Shown: piece after piece, positions 60,986 to 64,000 of the stretch
How positions within the stretch are numbered: position 1 is the stretch's first letter
How the letters are laid out: each line of letters begins with the position of its first letter
Assembly (NCBI RefSeq): GCF_001894825.1
Contig: NZ_BCWY01000008.1
Location: forward strand, 1-64,000
Direction of reading: 5' to 3'
From: Rhodococcus jostii NBRC 16295
GTDB taxonomy: Bacteria; Actinomycetota; Actinomycetes; Mycobacteriales; Mycobacteriaceae
DNA length: 64,000 nucleotides
The notes under the pieces: model-generated
What the model was told of the DNA's origin: nothing
What the model saw: only the letters and a program-made list of their open reading frames with translations
Database searches by the model: none
Program-made: the position numbers and the translations under genes

Positions 60986-62152
60986 TCAGACGATGTTCGT
61001 TTCGCCCGCCGCGATACCCGCCTGCGCGAAGCGGTCGAGCGCGAAGGAACTGATGTCGTATCCGGGTTCTCTGCCGTGGTAGAGGTCGCGCACGATCTCG
61101 CCGGTCGCCGGCCCCATCAGGAATCCGTGGCCGGAATAGCCGGTGGCGATCAGCAGGCCGTCGACCTCGGTGCAGCGGTCGATGATCTGGTTGCGGTCGG
61201 GGGTGACCTCGTACAGACCGGCCCAGCCGGTGCTGATGCCGTAGTCCAGCACTGCCGGCACCCGGGTCTCGGCGATGGTGCCCAGTCCCATCAGCCAGTC
61301 CTCGAGTTCGAATTTGAGGTTGAATCCCGCGGGCTCGTCCGGGTCGGACCAGCCGAGCAGGAGGCCCTTCCCTTCGGGGTGGAAGTAGAAGTTGGACGGA
61401 AAGTCGATGGTCAGCGACGGTGAGGATTCGGGCAGCTCGGAGAGCGGTTCGGTGAAGGCGATCTGTCGGCGGACGGGGACGACCGGGATGTTCACTCCGA
61501 GCATGGCGCCGATGCCGGCCGACCAGGCGCCGGCGGCACAGACCACGGTGCCGGTCTTGATGCGTCCGTGTTCGGTGACGACTGCGGTGATGGTGCCGCC
61601 GGTGCTCTCGATGTCGGTGACCGCGCAGTGCCGGATGATGCGGGCACCGTGCCGGCGAGCGGCGGCCGCATATCCCATCACGACCGATTCCGGGGTGGCC
61701 TTGCCGTCCTGAGGGGACCAGGAGGCGGCGAGGAGGCCGTCGGTGCCGATCAGCGGCGAGATCTTCTGTGCCTCTACGGGAGTGATCATGCGGCTCGGCA
61801 CGCCGTGCCGGTTCTGCAGCGCGACGCTTTCGGTGAAGATGTCGACGTTGGTCTGGTCCGAGAGGAGGTACAGGTAGCCGTCTCGGCTGAAGTCGATCTC
61901 CTGGTCGTACTCCTGGGCGAACCGCGAATACACGTCGAGGCCGCGCAGGCCGATCGCGATGTTGGCCTCGTTGCTGAAGGAGGCGCGGACACCGCCGGCG
62001 GCCTTGCAGGTCGAGCCGCAGGCCAACTCGTCCTTTTCCAGCAGGACGACATCGGAGACCCCGGATTCGGCGAGGTGGAACGCGATGCTGGCGCCGATGA
62101 CGCCGCCGCCGATCACGACGACGGACGCCTGTTCGGGAAGGTCCTTGCTCAT
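60986..62152 (-). CDS. FAD-dependent amine/D-amino-acid oxidoreductase (DAO/sarcosine oxidase beta-like)
   Basis: 388 residues. The dinucleotide site VVVIGGGVIGASIAFHLAESG with the following acid in LLEKDELACGSTCKAAGGVRASF, and the C-terminal TGYSGHGFLMGPATGEIVRDL, define the DAO family. Members oxidise glycine derivatives, D-amino acids or proline-like amines. AGAAGAGGA precedes the ATG at 62152. It is last of three minus-strand genes with a Glu/Leu-type dehydrogenase and an ALDH7-type aldehyde dehydrogenase. An L-pipecolate or L-2-hydroxyglutarate type substrate would suit that setting, but this is inferred. Confidence 0.87.
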   Translation of the reverse strand: MSKDLPEQASVVVIGGGVIGASIAFHLAESGVSDVVLLEKDELACGSTCKAAGGVRASFSNEANIAIGLRGLDVYSRFAQEYDQEIDFSRDGYLYLLSDQTNVDIFTESVALQNRHGVPSRMITPVEAQKISPLIGTDGLLAASWSPQDGKATPESVVMGYAAAARRHGARIIRHCAVTDIESTGGTITAVVTEHGRIKTGTVVCAAGAWSAGIGAMLGVNIPVVPVRRQIAFTEPLSELPESSPSLTIDFPSNFYFHPEGKGLLLGWSDPDEPAGFNLKFELEDWLMGLGTIAETRVPAVLDYGISTGWAGLYEVTPDRNQIIDRCTEVDGLLIATGYSGHGFLMGPATGEIVRDLYHGREPGYDISSFALDRFAQAGIAAGETNIV

Positions 62153-62200
62153 GTCGTCCTCTTCTTTCCTTCGAGAATAGAGATGTAGTGCCCGGACCGG

Positions 62201-63349
62201 TCAGAATGCGGCGTTCTGCGGGGCACGCCCGCGGAGCACCATGGCTTCGCGCACGCGCTCCTGGGCGGTGGTGCGGGCCACCTCGTGGGTGGTGCGCCCC
62301 TGCGCCTGCGACGCGTCGAGCGTGTCGATGGTGCTGGCGCGCAGCTTGTTCGAGATGCTGTCGAAGACGGCGGCGGGTTCGGGCCGGATCCCGGAGTAGC
62401 GGGCGTCCATGGCCACGGCGGCCGCAACCACACCACCGGCGTTGGCGATGAAGTCGGGAACCACCGTCACCCCGCGGTCGCGCAGGATCGATTGCGCTGC
62501 GGGGCTGCTCGGCAGGTTCGCGCCTTCGACGACGATCGTGGCCGGCAGGGTCCGGGCGAGTTCGGCGTCGATGACGTCCTGCAACGCCGCCGGGATCAGG
62601 ATGTCCGCGGTCACCGAGAGTTCTTCCCCGGCCGCGAGAGGCTTCGCGTCGGAGTACTGGTCGACGAGTCCGTCACCGTACTGATCACGCAGGTCGAGCA
62701 AGGTGGCGACGTCGAGCCCGTCCGGGTTGTGGATTCCGCCCTGCGAGGTGGACACGGCGACGACGGTGGCCCCGAGTTCGGCGAGGCGCTTCGCGCTCGC
62801 CGCTCCGACCGCTCCGAAGCCCTGGATGGACACGCTCAGCGAACCGGTGGACAGACCGAGGGTCTGCGCGGCGGCGTCCGCCGACTCCGCGACACCGTGG
62901 CCGGTGACGCCGAGCTGGTCGTACGGGAGCCCGCCGAGCGCGTGGGGGGTGCCCACAGCGCCGCCGCGGCCGCCGACCTCGTCGAGCATGATCGCGGCGT
63001 CCTTCTCGGTGAGCCCGACGTCGAGCCCGAAGACGTATTCCTCGGGGACCTCGTTGCGCAGTGCTCGGACGAAGGCCCGCAGCACCGCTTCCTTCGAGGA
63101 GGCGTTCGGGTCTGCCCAGATCCCGGCCTTGGCGCCGCCGTAGAACAGGTCGACCCCCGCCCACTTCCACGTCATGTTGCGGGCCAGGCGCGCGACCTCG
63201 CCGACACTGACCGTGGTGGACATGCGGGTGCCGCCCTTACCCATTCCGCGGGCGGTGTTGTCGATGACCAGGACACCGCGCATGCCGGTGCGGGCGTCGG
63301 AGACGCACACGACCTTCTCCGGTCCCCATTCGTCGATCAATTCGAACAT
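62201..63349 (-). CDS. Glu/Leu/Phe/Val-type amino acid dehydrogenase
   Basis: 382 residues. The N-terminal dimerization domain has RGVLVIDNTARGMGKGGTRM and the catalytic Lys region MTWKWAGVDLFYGGAKAGI. TGHGVAESADAAAQ leads to the NAD site VSIQGFGAVGAASAKRLAELG, then VEGANLPSSPAAQSILRDRGV and PDFIANAGGVVAAA. The P-KGG and K-A-G motifs are those of glutamate/leucine dehydrogenase, but length and divergence point to an actinobacterial paralogue, not the main nitrogen-assimilation enzyme. It lies 32 bp after the aldehyde dehydrogenase and 48 bp before the FAD enzyme on the same strand. Confidence 0.9.
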   Translation of the reverse strand: MFELIDEWGPEKVVCVSDARTGMRGVLVIDNTARGMGKGGTRMSTTVSVGEVARLARNMTWKWAGVDLFYGGAKAGIWADPNASSKEAVLRAFVRALRNEVPEEYVFGLDVGLTEKDAAIMLDEVGGRGGAVGTPHALGGLPYDQLGVTGHGVAESADAAAQTLGLSTGSLSVSIQGFGAVGAASAKRLAELGATVVAVSTSQGGIHNPDGLDVATLLDLRDQYGDGLVDQYSDAKPLAAGEELSVTADILIPAALQDVIDAELARTLPATIVVEGANLPSSPAAQSILRDRGVTVVPDFIANAGGVVAAAVAMDARYSGIRPEPAAVFDSISNKLRASTIDTLDASQAQGRTTHEVARTTAQERVREAMVLRGRAPQNAAF

Positions 63350-63381
63350 CGTCGTTGCTCCTCGTGACTCGACAGGGGATT

Positions 63382-64000
63382 TCAGGCGAAGTTGACGCCC
63401 TGAGCCAGCGGCAGCTCACGGGAGTAGTTGATGGTGTTGGTCGCCCGGCGCATGTAGGCGCGCCAAGCGTCCGAGCCGGATTCGCGGCCGCCGCCGGTGG
63501 TCTTCTCGCCGCCGAATGCGCCGCCGATCTCGGCGCCGGACGTGCCGATGTTGACGTTGACGATGCCGCAGTCCGAACCGTCGGCGGCAATGAACCGCTC
63601 GGCCTCACGCTGGTCGGTGGTGAAGATCGACGACGACAGGCCCTGCGGGACGTCGTTGTGCAGGGCGATCGCTTCCTCGAACGTGTTGTAGGTCAGCACG
63701 TAGAGGATCGGGGCGAAGGTTTCGTCCTTGACGATCTCGCTCTGGGCCGGCATCCGCACGATCGCCGGCTCGACGTAGTACGAGTCTTCGCTGCTCGGGC
63801 GGCGTTTGCCGCCGACGAGGATCTCGCCGCCCTGCGCGACGGCCTTGTCGAGGGCTGCGGTCATGTTGGCGTGGGACTTGCCGTCGATCAGCGGGCCCAC
63901 GAGGGTGCCGTCGGCGAACGGGTCACCGATCGGGAGGCGGCCGTAGACCTGGGAGATCCGGTCGATCAGCTCGTCGGCGATGTCCTGGTGGACGATGATG
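63382..64000 (-). CDS. Aldehyde dehydrogenase, ALDH7 type, 5' end outside the window
   Basis: Only the C-terminal 206 residues are in the window, entered in frame at base 64000. GPLIDGKSHANMTAALDKAVAQGGEILVGGKRR, EIVKDETFAPILYVLTYNTFEEAIALHNDVPQGLSSSIFT and NIGTSGAEIGGAFGGEKTTGGGRESGSDAW are diagnostic of antiquitin-like ALDH7, the alpha-aminoadipate-semialdehyde (piperideine-6-carboxylate) dehydrogenase of lysine breakdown. The nucleophile Cys lies beyond the window. It heads the visible part of an operon with an amino acid dehydrogenase and an FAD amine oxidase, supporting lysine or pipecolate catabolism. Confidence 0.9.
   Translation of the reverse strand, partial: IIVHQDIADELIDRISQVYGRLPIGDPFADGTLVGPLIDGKSHANMTAALDKAVAQGGEILVGGKRRPSSEDSYYVEPAIVRMPAQSEIVKDETFAPILYVLTYNTFEEAIALHNDVPQGLSSSIFTTDQREAERFIAADGSDCGIVNVNIGTSGAEIGGAFGGEKTTGGGRESGSDAWRAYMRRATNTINYSRELPLAQGVNFA

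Noticed and set aside
58400-61423. Long plus-strand open frames opposite the UvrA2-like and FAD oxidoreductase genes
   Set aside because: They overlap genes with complete catalytic motifs and show no recognisable domain.
1-64000. CRISPR arrays, tRNA genes, rRNA genes, insertion sequences
   Set aside because: No regularly spaced direct repeats, cloverleaf-like sequences, rRNA segments or transposase reading frames were seen, though short tRNAs could be missed by eye.

Overview
This is high-GC actinobacterial DNA, most likely Rhodococcus or a close relative. The evidence is third-position G/C codon use, frequent GTG starts, DUF3263-type small proteins, a PknK-like kinase fused to a MalT-type ATPase, and a styrene monooxygenase/styrene oxide isomerase cluster. 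I see no rRNA, tRNA, CRISPR array, transposase or replication origin. The window is almost entirely catabolic and transport genes with their regulators.

Bases 1-19,700 hold a repeated catabolic module. MFS transporter genes on the minus strand face flavin reductase or hydrolase genes on the plus strand across divergent promoters, and every copy carries GTTCA/TGAAC half-sites placed 10 bp apart. Two IclR regulators (6966-7769 and 17745-18578) are the obvious candidates to bind them. One arm has the transporter, ribBA, a Rid protein and an SDR. The opposite arm has flavin reductase, an alpha-ketoglutarate-semialdehyde-type dehydrogenase and IclR. A second transporter faces a fumarylacetoacetate-hydrolase-fold enzyme, an MDR dehydrogenase, an IlvD/Edd dehydratase and an HpcH/HpaI aldolase. 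A third copy has a deleted transporter, an enolase-superfamily enzyme, a near-identical flavin reductase and the second IclR. The enzymes suggest breakdown of a sugar acid or hydroxy/amino acid through 2-keto-3-deoxy intermediates; the substrate is not known. Remnants of an SDR and of an AraC regulator lie near 19 kb.

Bases 19,700-38,999 hold the styrene locus: an EthD-like protein, a kinase-MalT-type regulator, two AraC regulators, then styA, styB, styC and styD. Downstream, in the same direction, are an ABC-2 exporter pair, two small SCP2-like proteins, five consecutive single-pass membrane proteins with long helical outer domains, a DUF3263 protein, a second styrene oxide isomerase and a globin-reductase. 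The block between the two isomerases is the best candidate for an undescribed system; a role in uptake, membrane partition or efflux of a hydrophobic substrate is a hypothesis.

Bases 39,000-50,000 hold P450 genes. Two P450s with aberrant I-helices follow an iron-type ABC importer in one minus-strand operon. Two PaaX-like regulators come next, one of them diverging from a self-sufficient P450-reductase-ferredoxin fusion. Bases 50,000-58,400 hold a TetR regulator with a duplicated operator facing an extended SDR, then a two-domain muconolactone-isomerase-like protein, a zinc alcohol dehydrogenase, a DHA2-type MFS exporter, a VOC protein, a methyltransferase and an amino acid permease. Bases 58,400-64,000 (minus strand) hold a UvrA2-like ATPase, an FAD amine/amino-acid oxidoreductase, a Glu/Leu-type dehydrogenase and the end of an ALDH7-type semialdehyde dehydrogenase, which looks like an amino acid (possibly lysine) catabolic group.
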